This document shows positions 1 through 6,636 of a stretch of DNA of 18,879 bases, piece after piece; position 1 is the first letter of the stretch, and each line of letters starts with the position of its first letter. A model generated the notes under the pieces. It was not told the origin of the DNA. It saw nothing but the letters and a program-made list of their open reading frames with translations, and did not search any database. Made by a program: the position numbers and the translations under genes. This stretch comes from DATKPC01 sp035524275 (GTDB lineage: Bacteria > Pseudomonadota > Gammaproteobacteria > Burkholderiales > Burkholderiaceae_F). The stretch is taken from positions 1-18,879 of the forward strand of contig DATKPC010000042.1 of assembly GCA_035524275.1 (NCBI GenBank). The letters run 5' to 3'.

Positions 1-95
1 TTGCCGTACGCGGCGCGCCGCGGCGGCCGGCTTCGCACCCCACCTCGGAGGTCGAAAGGGCGGCCGCGTGGCGCCGCAGCCCTCGTTCGTGAAAG

Positions 96-112
96 CGCGC
101 CGGAACGGCGCG
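96..112 (+). other. 7-bp hairpin just before the receiver-domain gene
   Basis: A perfect inverted repeat (CGCGCCG, GAA loop, CGGCGCG) ends 7 bases before the ATG at 120. The 7 bases left (ACAAGGC) hold only a weak AAGG. In RNA the hairpin would sit on the ribosome-entry region of the following gene. It could also be the end of a transcript from further left. Both readings are inference. Confidence 0.35.
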
Positions 113-119
113 ACAAGGC

Positions 120-503
120 ATGGAAGCACCGGCACCCACCGCACTGATCGTCGATGACAAGGCGAGCGAACGCATCGCCGCTCGCCGAATGCTGCAGCGT
201 CTTGGCTGGAAGTCGGTTCCGGTGACGTCAGGCGAGAAGGCGATCGAGCAGCTGCGCCAGCGGCGCTTCGACCTCGTGCTGCTGGATCTCGAGATGCCCG
301 GACTCGGCGGCGAGGAGACGTGCCGCCGGATCCGCGCGCAACTGGCCATGGCGGACGTCGCGATCGTCGCGTGCATCGCGCACGGCGTGCCGGGCGAGCG
401 CGAGAAGCTGCGCGAAAGCGGCTTCGACAGCGTGCTCGTGAAACCGGTGGCGTTCGAGGACTTGCGGCGCCTCTGCGTCGAACTGGGTCACGCCGGGCGC
501 TAG
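120..503 (+). CDS. Stand-alone CheY-like response regulator receiver domain
   Basis: This 127-residue protein is a single receiver domain with no output domain. It would take a phosphoryl group from a histidine kinase and signal by protein contact in the cytoplasm. Visible landmarks are the acidic pair D12-D13, the phospho-acceptor D56 in LVLLDLEMPG, and K108-P109 near the C-terminus. The D56-to-K108 spacing is 52, the same as D57 to K109 in CheY. At the position of the conserved switch Thr/Ser (CheY T87) the ungapped alignment gives I86 (sequence VACIAHG), so the usual phosphorylation-coupled hydroxyl is missing. No kinase gene is in the window, so the partner is unknown. The start is the first in-frame ATG; the ribosome site is weak. 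The domain call is certain, the pathway unknown. Confidence 0.9.
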   Translation: MEAPAPTALIVDDKASERIAARRMLQRLGWKSVPVTSGEKAIEQLRQRRFDLVLLDLEMPGLGGEETCRRIRAQLAMADVAIVACIAHGVPGEREKLRESGFDSVLVKPVAFEDLRRLCVELGHAGR

Positions 504-535
504 GCGTGTCCGCGGCCGTGGGCTGTGGAGTGCCC

Positions 536-564
536 GGCGGCCGCCCTCTTCCTGGGCGGCCGCC
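536..564. terminator. Convergent-gene hairpin, probable bidirectional terminator
   Basis: GGCGGCCGCCC and its exact reverse complement form an 11-bp stem around a 7-base loop (TCTTCCT). It sits in the 78-base gap between the end of the receiver gene (+) and the end of the sedolisin gene (-). There is no T-run on either side, so it is terminator-like by position and stem strength only. Confidence 0.5.
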
Positions 565-581
565 CGGCGGACCGGGGCGAG

Positions 582-2144
582 CTACGCCCCGAGCGCCTTC
601 CTCACGCCGGCGCCGTTGGGCGACCCGAGGCCGGTGCAGGCGTCCCAGCCCTTCGCCGCGGCGAAGTCGCCGTTGTTGCCTTGCGTGACGTCGCGCGTCG
701 CGCCCTGGCTCGCGTAGAGCGCCGGGTTCACGAAGCCCGCAGGCTTGCCCTTGATCGCATTGATTCGCGCCAGCAGCCCGGCCCACAGCGGAGCGACCGC
801 GCTCGTGCCGCCGAAGACCAGGTTCTGCCCGTCGACCCGGACGTGGTAGCCCGTCTGCGGATCGGCGTCGCCGGCAACGTCGGGCACGCCGCGCTTCTTC
901 AGCGCCGTCTTCGACCCGGTGGCCTTTGTCGCCGACAGCCCCTTTTGCCACGTCGGCAGCGGGAAGCTCTTGCTGATGCCGCCACCCGTCGCGCCACCGC
1001 CGGCGCCGTCATTCCAGACCGTCTCGCTCGAGATCGAGCTGCCGCTGCCGTGCAGGTTCGTCCCGCCGCAGGCCAGCACGTTCGGGCTCGAGGCCGGGAA
1101 GTCGACGTGATCGCCGCTCAGGCCGTCGCTCGAGCCGCTGTCGCCGGCCGCGACGCAGACCGTGATGCCGAGAGCCGCCGCCTCCCGGAACGCCTGGTCG
1201 AAGGACGTCAGCGCCTGCTTGGACCACGTCGACTCCGGGCCGCCCCAGCTGATCGAGATCACGCTGTTGGCATTTGCCGTGTCGTGTATCGCGGTCGTGA
1301 TGGCGTCGAGGAATCCGGCGTCGGTGTTGGGTCCGAAATAGACCGCGATGCCGGCCGCGGGCGCGATCGCGCCGGCCACTTCGATGTCGAGCATGACTTC
1401 GCCGTCGGGACCGTTCGCCTCGCCCGTCGGCGCATTGCTGGCGCCATCGACGCCGACCGCGACGACCTTCGGGGTCGCGACGCCGAGACCGCCGAAATAG
1501 GCCGACAGGTCTCCCGCGACGAAGCCTCCGCCGAGCTCGATCAATGCGATCGATTGACCCTTGCCGTCGCCGGCAGGAAAGCCGTAGAGCGCTGCCAGTT
1601 GCAGCGGCGTGAACGACGACGATGCGGCGGCCGCGGCGCCCGCCGACGGACGCACGCGAAAGTGAGGCTTCGCCTGGCGCCGATTGTCGAGTCCGAGGAC
1701 CGACTCGACGATGCCGTGCATGTCGCCCGGCAGGTGGAGCGGGCCGCTCCAACCGCGATACGAACCCCCCGGGTGCTGGAAGCGCTGCAGATCGATGCCG
1801 AAGGCCGCATTGAACTGCGCGACGGTCCCCGACAGCACCACGGTGCGCCGCTCGGCGTGCTCGCGCGAGACGGTCAGGCCGTGCGAGGCCGCGAACTTGC
1901 GGACGGATGCCACGTGATCCGGATCGGCGCCGAATTGCTGCGCGTACTGCTGGCGGGTCAGGCGCGCCCCACCCGCGGCAGCGGCCGCGTGCAACTGCGC
2001 CACATGCTCGTCGAACGCAGCGGCAGAGCGCCGCACGAGGATGACCGATACCTCGAACCGCTCCGATGCATCGGATCTGCCGGCCGCCTTCGCGCCGGCG
2101 ATCGGATCGCGATCGCTACCCAACCATGGACTCGGATTGCTCAC
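582..2144 (-). CDS. Sedolisin/kumamolisin-type peptidase (family S53) with activation prodomain
   Basis: This 520-residue protein is a serine-carboxyl peptidase proenzyme. Residues about 28-155 resemble the pro-kumamolisin activation domain, and the catalytic domain runs from about 178 to the end. The triad is visible: E249 and D253 in GEVMLDIEV, and S448 in FGGTSAVAP. The oxyanion Asp is D335 in VAAGDSGSSDG. Spacings (4, 82 and 113) match kumamolisin E78/D82/D164/S278 within one residue. The calcium-site segment DVTQGNNGDF followed by GWDACTGLGSP is at 485-509. The family works at acidic pH, usually outside the cell, and matures by removing its own prodomain. The GTG start is supported by a strong AGGAGGT 5-6 bases upstream. 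No signal peptide is visible, so the export route is unclear. Nearest upstream gene on the same strand is a secreted lipoprotein, 223 bases away. Confidence 0.95.
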   Translation of the reverse strand: MSNPSPWLGSDRDPIAGAKAAGRSDASERFEVSVILVRRSAAAFDEHVAQLHAAAAAGGARLTRQQYAQQFGADPDHVASVRKFAASHGLTVSREHAERRTVVLSGTVAQFNAAFGIDLQRFQHPGGSYRGWSGPLHLPGDMHGIVESVLGLDNRRQAKPHFRVRPSAGAAAAASSSFTPLQLAALYGFPAGDGKGQSIALIELGGGFVAGDLSAYFGGLGVATPKVVAVGVDGASNAPTGEANGPDGEVMLDIEVAGAIAPAAGIAVYFGPNTDAGFLDAITTAIHDTANANSVISISWGGPESTWSKQALTSFDQAFREAAALGITVCVAAGDSGSSDGLSGDHVDFPASSPNVLACGGTNLHGSGSSISSETVWNDGAGGGATGGGISKSFPLPTWQKGLSATKATGSKTALKKRGVPDVAGDADPQTGYHVRVDGQNLVFGGTSAVAPLWAGLLARINAIKGKPAGFVNPALYASQGATRDVTQGNNGDFAAAKGWDACTGLGSPNGAGVRKALGA

Positions 2145-2184
2145 GGCTGACCTCCTGAAGGAACGTGTGTGTCCCGGGAGATTC

Positions 2185-2190
2185 GTTATA
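2185..2190 (-). promoter_or_regulatory. Possible -10 element of the sedolisin gene
   Basis: On the minus strand this reads TATAAC, five of six matches to the sigma-70 -10 consensus, about 40 bases before the GTG start at 2144. No good -35 hexamer lies 16-18 bases upstream, so the call is weak. Confidence 0.25.
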
Positions 2191-2349
2191 GACCACGAAC
2201 GCGTGCGCCGCTGTCGAATCCTCCGGCGATTCGCGGCTCGACGCGATGCTGAAAGGACTACCGGAGATTCGGGTCGTCAGGACCCGCGGGGGAAATCCTG
2301 GCCCGCGACGCCACCGGGGCGGACATCTAGCCTGGACCCGTCGCGTGCG

Positions 2350-2383
2350 GACGCCGCGCCGCGTGTTTCAGGGAAGCGGCGTC
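2350..2383 (-). terminator. Hairpin spanning the stop codon of the lipoprotein gene
   Basis: GACGCCGC (2350-2357) and GCGGCGTC (2376-2383) are perfect 8-bp complements. The stop codon of the upstream lipoprotein gene (2368-2370) lies in the loop. No T-run follows. It may end that transcript or protect its 3' end, and would separate it from the sedolisin gene. Confidence 0.3.
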
Positions 2384-3660
2384 GGGCTCGCCAGGTAGGC
2401 CTTCGACAGCGCCTGGTACTGGCCGCCGTCGGTCGTGATCGACGTCTGCGTCGCGGCACCCTGGCCGAAGACGACCCCGAGGCCGCCAACGGCCGTGAGT
2501 TCCGCCGGATGCTTCAGGAAGTAATCCTCGCGATTGTCGCGCCAGTGGTTGGTCGATCCGGCGACCGACGCCGGCACGCCGAGCGGCGTCTGCCACCACA
2601 CCAGGGGCAGGCCGCCGATGCCCTGGTGGTAGGCGAGCGCGACCTGCAGGTGGTCGTTGAAATTCGGATGCGTGGCATTCGTCTCGTCCCAGTACCAGGG
2701 GCCGCCGGCGCGCTGGCAATCGGATTCGGTCTGCGCCTCGAAACAACCGGCGTCCCGGTCGAGCGTCTGCATGACGATGAAATCGGCGTTGGCCGCGCCG
2801 ACCTGGTTCATGAACGCGACGACGGCGGCCGTCGTGCCGGCACCCCAGTCCGACGGCGGGAAGCCGACGACGGCCTTCGGCGCGTACTTGCGCGCGATCC
2901 GGATCAGGCACGCGGCGACGCCGGTCGCGTCGTTCGGCAACGTCGCGCAATCCGGAGCGATGTCGACGTACGCGAATCGCTTCGTCGGGTCGCCGCCGGT
3001 CGTCTGCTGCTGCACGTAGCCCCAGAAGTCGGGCTCGAAATTGACCAGCGCCGGCTTGCCGTACAGTGCGAGGCGCTGGAACATCAGCACGACGTTCGCC
3101 CAGTATTGCGCCATGAAGGTCTGGTCGCTCAGGCCCGCCAGGTTGCCGTCGCCGTTGCTCGCCATCTGGTAGAGCGTGTACATCGGCACCGCGCCCATCG
3201 CGTCGGCCTCGGCGGCGACGACGTTCACGTAGTCGCCGGGCGGCGAGTTCCAGGTCGGCCAGTCGCTCGTGCCGCCGGCGCCCACGAGGTAGCGGTCATA
3301 GATGTCCGGCGACAGCCCCTGCGATTGGATTGCGCTGGGCACCGACCCGTCGCCGCCGAGCCCGACCAGCAGTCGACTCGGACGCCCGATCCGCGCGGCG
3401 AGCGCCGACGCGGGGCCGGTACCGGCGGACCCCGACGACGAGCTGCCGGTGCTCGACGACGATCCCCCGCTGCTCGAGCTGCCGCCGGAACTCGTGCTGC
3501 TACCCGAGCTCGACGCGCTCGAACCGGTACCGCCCCCGGAACTGCCGGCGGTCGCGGTCGAAGAACCCGACCCACCGCCGCACGCGGAGAGCGCGATCAG
3601 CAGCACGATGGATAGCGGGCGCGGCGCGAGGAATGACTTCATGCGGAAGCGGGAACCCAT
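2368..3660 (-). CDS. Secreted lipoprotein with Ser/Gly linker and TIM-barrel-like hydrolase domain (unassigned)
   Basis: From the ATG at 3660 the product is 430 residues. It has a positive N-terminus, a hydrophobic core, and a lipobox LSAC with C27 as the lipidated cysteine. A Ser/Gly/Thr low-complexity linker (about 28-82) follows, so a globular domain (about 85-430) would hang off a membrane. That domain shows repeated hydrophobic strands ending in polar or aromatic residues: RLLVGLGGDG, VPMYTLYQM, ALVNFEPDFWGY, AVVGFPPSDWG, DFIVMQTLDRD, PLVWWQTPLGVP and GLGVVFGQG. This is the look of a beta/alpha barrel glycoside-hydrolase fold, with E209 in NFEP as a candidate acid. I could not place it in a named family, and the enzyme role is inference. 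The start could instead be the ATG at 3642; neither has a clear ribosome site, and the longer form gives the better signal peptide. Confidence 0.75.
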   Translation of the reverse strand: MGSRFRMKSFLAPRPLSIVLLIALSACGGGSGSSTATAGSSGGGTGSSASSSGSSTSSGGSSSSGGSSSSTGSSSSGSAGTGPASALAARIGRPSRLLVGLGGDGSVPSAIQSQGLSPDIYDRYLVGAGGTSDWPTWNSPPGDYVNVVAAEADAMGAVPMYTLYQMASNGDGNLAGLSDQTFMAQYWANVVLMFQRLALYGKPALVNFEPDFWGYVQQQTTGGDPTKRFAYVDIAPDCATLPNDATGVAACLIRIARKYAPKAVVGFPPSDWGAGTTAAVVAFMNQVGAANADFIVMQTLDRDAGCFEAQTESDCQRAGGPWYWDETNATHPNFNDHLQVALAYHQGIGGLPLVWWQTPLGVPASVAGSTNHWRDNREDYFLKHPAELTAVGGLGVVFGQGAATQTSITTDGGQYQALSKAYLASPTPLP

Positions 3661-3791
3661 GCAATGGACGACGCGGGCCGCGCCATGGCCACGAGGCCGG
3701 CGACGCGATGGCGCGGACGCGCAGGCTGCATTGGGCCCGCGGGCGCGACGAAACGCCATCCGGCGTTCGGGCTAGCGCGGCAAGCCGGCGC

Positions 3792-3804
3792 GGCGCCGGG
3801 CGCC
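3792..3804 (-). terminator. Small hairpin after the SDR gene
   Basis: GGCGC-CGG-GCGCC forms a 5-bp stem with a 3-base loop 5 bases past the stop of the dehydrogenase gene. It lacks a T-run. It is a weak candidate for transcript ending before the lipoprotein gene. Confidence 0.25.
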
Positions 3805-3809
3805 ACCCG

Positions 3810-4652
3810 TCAGTCGACGAAGAAGTCCGGTATGAAGTCGTGGCATCCCGGGGTGACGGCATACCGATCGAGGTCGGTGACGCCGGCGCCGGCGAGGACC
3901 TCGTCGTCGATGAAGAACTGCCCCGTGGTCCGGCGCGCTTCCTGCGTCAGGATCCAATGCGCGGCGTCCGCGAGGATCTCCGGCTTGCGGCAACGGGAGA
4001 TGTCGACGCCCGGGATCATCTGCAACGCCGCGGTCGCGATCGCCGTTCTCGGCCACAGGCTGTTCACGGCAATGCCGAGCGGGCGGAATTCCGCGGCGTG
4101 TCCCAGCGTGCACTCGCTCATGCCGTACTTCGCCATCGTGTAGGCGACGTGCGGCGCGAACCAGTGCTCGCGCATCGACAGCGGCGGCGACATGTTCAGT
4201 ACGTGCGGATTCCGCCCGGCGCGCGCCGACGCCGAGAGCGCCGGCAGGCACGCCTGCGTGCAGGCGTAGGTACCGCGGACGTTGACGCCGAACATCAGGT
4301 CGAAGCGCTTCATCGGCGTCGCCGCGGTGGGCGTCAGGCTGATCGCGCTGGCATTGTTGACGAGGATGTCGATGCCGCCGAAGCGCTCGATCGTCATGGC
4401 CACCGCCCGCGCGACAGCGGCATCGTCGCGGATGTCCGTCGGCAGCACGAGCGCCTCGCCACCGGCAGCCTCGACGTCGGCCGCCGCGGAGTGCAGCGTT
4501 CCCGGCAGCTTCGGATTCGGCTCCGTGGTCTTCGCGACCAGTGCAACGCGCGCGCCGTCCGCCGCCGCGCGACGCGCGATCGCGAGTCCGATCCCGCGCG
4601 AGGCACCGGTCACGAAGAGCACCTTGCCCGCCAGCGACGCAGTGGCCGTCAT
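3810..4652 (-). CDS. HSDL2-type short-chain dehydrogenase/reductase
   Basis: The 280-residue protein is a classical SDR oxidoreductase using NAD(P)(H). It has the cofactor motif TGASRGIG at 15-22, NNAS at 99-102, catalytic S155, and Y171/K175 in YTMAK. Stretches such as AKTTEPNPKLPGTLHSAA, NNASAISLT and VAYTMAKYGMSECTLG are characteristic of hydroxysteroid dehydrogenase-like protein 2. HSDL2 of animals carries an extra C-terminal SCP2 sterol-carrier domain; this protein stops after the dehydrogenase, as is common in bacteria. The substrate is unknown; lipid or fatty-acid metabolism is the family expectation. The open frame runs further upstream, but the ATG at 4652 has an AGGAGA site 7 bases before it and begins right at the family N-terminus. 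It is divergent from the DUF1345-like gene. Confidence 0.92.
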   Translation of the reverse strand: MTATASLAGKVLFVTGASRGIGLAIARRAAADGARVALVAKTTEPNPKLPGTLHSAAADVEAAGGEALVLPTDIRDDAAVARAVAMTIERFGGIDILVNNASAISLTPTAATPMKRFDLMFGVNVRGTYACTQACLPALSASARAGRNPHVLNMSPPLSMREHWFAPHVAYTMAKYGMSECTLGHAAEFRPLGIAVNSLWPRTAIATAALQMIPGVDISRCRKPEILADAAHWILTQEARRTTGQFFIDDEVLAGAGVTDLDRYAVTPGCHDFIPDFFVD

Positions 4653-4792
4653 CGTCTTCTCCTGCCGCGCCTTCCGCGCGGCGTGTCGACGCAACCGCTG
4701 CACGCAACCTGCGTGCTCGCGGTGCGCCGGTTCGCCATCGATGCCATCGGCAGCGAGCAAGTATCGCGCACCCCGCGGGCGCGTGCACGGTT

Positions 4793-4798
4793 AAACTC
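4793..4798 (+). promoter_or_regulatory. Possible -10 element close to the DUF1345-like start
   Basis: TAAACT matches the -10 consensus at four of six positions and ends 9 bases before the ATG at 4808. A start of transcription 6-7 bases downstream would give a nearly leaderless mRNA. There is no convincing -35 hexamer. Confidence 0.3.
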
Positions 4799-4807
4799 GC
4801 CGCACGC

Positions 4808-5470
4808 ATGCGTTTCTCGCTTACCCGGCTTGTCCGCGCCCGCGGCCGCCTGCTGACGGCCGTCGCACTCGCGCTCGTCGCCGCGACGCAGGTGCCGTCC
4901 GCGCTCGGCGGCATCGCCCGCGCGCTTCTCGGCTGGAACGTCTTCGTCTACGTCTACCTCGCGCTGGTCTGGACGATGATGCGCCGTTCGGACGAGCACA
5001 GGTTGCGCCGCCTGGCGCGGCTGATGGACGAGACCGCCGTCGTCGTGCTGACGCTGGTGACGATCGGGGCCGTCATGAGCCTCCTCGCGATCGTCGCCGA
5101 ACTGGCGACGGCGAAGCAGGTCGATGCGGGGAGGCGCGCACTGCAGCTCGGCCTGACCGGTTCGACGGTCATCGGCTCCTGGTTGCTGGTGCCGACGGCT
5201 TTCGCGCTGCACTACGCCTTCATGTTCTACCGCGCTCCGGAACCGGTGCAGCTCGCGTTCCCGGACGGCGAGCGCGAGCCGGGCTACGTCGATTTCCTGT
5301 ATTTCTCGTTCACGATTGCCGTCGCCTCGCAGACCGCCGACGTCGCGCTGCGGTCGCGCGCGATGCGGCGCGTCGTCCTCGTGCAATCGGTGCTGTCGTT
5401 CTTCTTCAACACCAGCATCGTCGCGATGTCGGTGAACATCGCCGCGAGCCTCGCATTTCCGGGGTCATGA
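4808..5470 (+). CDS. DUF1345-like integral membrane protein
   Basis: The 220-residue product has hydrophobic segments at roughly 15-35, 40-58, 76-98, 118-141 and 190-214, with a shorter one near 162-177. The C-terminal half, with YFSFTIAVASQTADVALRSR followed by MRRVVLVQSVLSFFFNTSIV, fits the conserved end of the DUF1345 family, a poorly characterised inner-membrane protein family. No catalytic motif is evident. The start is the ATG that begins a typical short basic N-terminus. The open frame extends upstream into the divergent intergenic region, but that part looks non-coding. No ribosome site precedes the ATG. It is convergent with the YidB-like gene. Confidence 0.8.
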   Translation: MRFSLTRLVRARGRLLTAVALALVAATQVPSALGGIARALLGWNVFVYVYLALVWTMMRRSDEHRLRRLARLMDETAVVVLTLVTIGAVMSLLAIVAELATAKQVDAGRRALQLGLTGSTVIGSWLLVPTAFALHYAFMFYRAPEPVQLAFPDGEREPGYVDFLYFSFTIAVASQTADVALRSRAMRRVVLVQSVLSFFFNTSIVAMSVNIAASLAFPGS

Positions 5471-5525
5471 CGTCGCGCCGCGGGCGCGCCTGCGGCGACC
5501 GTCCGGAAGGCTGAGGGAGCGGGCG

Positions 5526-5547
5526 CGGGCCGGTGGCGACCGGCCCG
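5526..5547. terminator. Convergent-gene hairpin, probable bidirectional terminator
   Basis: CGGGCCGGT and ACCGGCCCG form a perfect 9-bp stem with a GGCG tetraloop. It lies between the ends of the DUF1345-like gene (+) and the YidB-like gene (-). A T-run is lacking on both strands. Confidence 0.5.
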
Positions 5548-5557
5548 GCGAAGCGCC

Positions 5558-6049
5558 TCAGGAGGCCAGCGAGTCCTTCATCTTGGACAGCGCGATGGCC
5601 AGCGCGGCGCCGCCCAACGTTTTCACCAGCGTCGGGTGATCGGCGTAGAACCGGCCGAGCTGGTCGACGATGCCGGGCTGCTGCTGTTCCGCATGCGTCG
5701 CAATCGCCTGGACCTGCTGTGGCGTCAGTTGCGAGGCCTGCTGCGGCGTGATCTGCGTCTGGCCCGGCGCCAGCATGTTCGACAGCGCTCCTCCGGCGAC
5801 GCCGCTCAACGCCGCCGGGCCGAGGGCCGCGATGATCTGGTTCAGCATGCCGGCCTGCTGCGCGCCATTGGACTGGCCGAACAACTGCCCGACCATCTGC
5901 CCGAAAGGCGGCGTCTGGTCGGACCGCAGCGCCGCGGAGATGCCCTGCCCAAGCTGGTCCGGCGTCGCCTGCTGCGCGACCTTGTCGAAATGCTGTTCCG
6001 GCTGGCCAAGGCCGGATGCCGCTTGCGCCAATAGATCGAGGAGTCCCAT
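5558..6049 (-). CDS. Conserved YidB/DUF937-like hypothetical protein
   Basis: The 163-residue protein has no signal peptide. It opens with MGLLDLLAQAASGLG and has a mid region rich in Gly/Ala (about 70-95). The segment TPQQASQLTPQQVQAIATHA carries Pro-Gln repeats, and a hydrophobic C-terminal patch LVKTLGGAALAIALSK follows. This layout recalls YidB/DUF937-type proteins of proteobacteria, whose function is unclear; the family assignment is moderate. The ATG has a GGAG site about 8 bases upstream. It lies 13 bases after the small GlsB-type membrane gene on the same strand, so the two are probably co-transcribed. Confidence 0.75.
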   Translation of the reverse strand: MGLLDLLAQAASGLGQPEQHFDKVAQQATPDQLGQGISAALRSDQTPPFGQMVGQLFGQSNGAQQAGMLNQIIAALGPAALSGVAGGALSNMLAPGQTQITPQQASQLTPQQVQAIATHAEQQQPGIVDQLGRFYADHPTLVKTLGGAALAIALSKMKDSLAS

Positions 6050-6062
6050 CGAGCGCTCCGCG

Positions 6063-6314
6063 TCAGGTCTTCGAACGAGTCACGAGGTGGTAGATCGCCA
6101 GCAGGATCACCGCGCCCACGATGGCACCGATGAAATGGGCGGTTTGCCCCGGTTGGTACCAGCCGACCGCCTGACCGATGAACGTGGCCGCGATGGCGCC
6201 GGCGATGCCGAGGGCCGCCGTCAGGAAGAAGCCGGAGGGCCCGCCCCCCGGAGAAATGAACTTGGCCACGAGGCCGGCGACAAAGCCAATCAAGATCGTC
6301 CAGATCAGATGCAC
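6063..6314 (-). CDS. GlsB/YeaQ/YmgE-family small membrane protein
   Basis: This 83-residue protein has three hydrophobic stretches, near 3-20, 28-49 and 60-78. It carries the family pattern of Gly-rich helices: IGFVAGLVAKFISPGGGPSG, then LGIAGAIAATFIGQAVGW, then FIGAIVGAVILLAIYHLV. The family, also called transglycosylase-associated proteins, is a set of small inner-membrane proteins often induced by stress; the biochemical role is not established. I chose the GTG at 6314 because it has a GGGAG site 7 bases upstream and starts at the usual family N-terminus; the open frame extends much further upstream without family similarity. It is first in a two-gene unit with the YidB-like gene. Confidence 0.88.
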   Translation of the reverse strand: MHLIWTILIGFVAGLVAKFISPGGGPSGFFLTAALGIAGAIAATFIGQAVGWYQPGQTAHFIGAIVGAVILLAIYHLVTRSKT

Positions 6315-6533
6315 GAGCCCTCTCCCGGTTGCTTGAAACCACGACGCCCAGTTCGCGCGCGTCCGGTCGGATAGGTAACGTGCCGGAGTCGCGACGATGC
6401 GGCCGCCGCCCTGCTTGTGAGGATACATGACGCCGCGCGAGCCCTCGGAGACGCCTCTCGGCGGCGCTACTCGAATACGGTAGAAAGCCTTCGCGACGCT
6501 GCCGGCCGCGCGACCCTCACCGCCTTGAGGCGT

Positions 6534-6562
6534 ATCAGACGATTGACAATAAGTCGTGTCAA
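6534..6562 (-). promoter_or_regulatory. Sigma-70-like promoter for the glsB-type/YidB-like pair
   Basis: On the minus strand a perfect -35 TTGACA (6557-6562) is followed after exactly 17 bases by TCTGAT (6534-6539), four of six matches to the -10. It points to the GlsB-type gene and would give a leader of about 210 bases, which is long. Confidence 0.4.
6543..6562. promoter_or_regulatory. TTGACA-N8-TGTCAA inverted repeat, candidate operator
   Basis: Two perfect 6-base arms separated by 8 bases make a 20-bp palindrome. The minus-strand arm doubles as the -35 hexamer of the glsB-type promoter, so a bound regulator would block it. It also lies 75 bases upstream of the rquA start at 6637. The regulator is unknown. 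Confidence 0.35.
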
Positions 6563-6636
6563 CATGCGACCGTTGATGCCCTTCCGGGCTTGACGCACGG
6601 CTTCCCGGCCGGCGAAACGGCTCAGCGGATGGATCC

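Larger units (their letters stand above)
6315..6636. other. Divergent intergenic region between glsB-type gene and rquA
   Basis: I see no gene in these 322 bases. They hold the start regions of the two divergent genes, a minus-strand sigma-70-like promoter and a TTGACA-N8-TGTCAA inverted repeat described separately. Open frames crossing the region on the minus strand look like GC-driven read-through. Confidence 0.5.

Noticed and set aside
525..2150. 541-codon open frame on the plus strand opposite the sedolisin gene
   Set aside because: It lies fully antisense to a gene with all catalytic residues of its family. Its translation is Arg/Ala-rich without any domain, as expected from GC-rich shadow frames.
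6543..6562. FNR/Anr box in front of rquA
   Set aside because: An FNR site is TTGAT-N4-ATCAA, 14 bp long. Here the arms are TTGAC/GTCAA separated by 10 bases, so the spacing does not fit.
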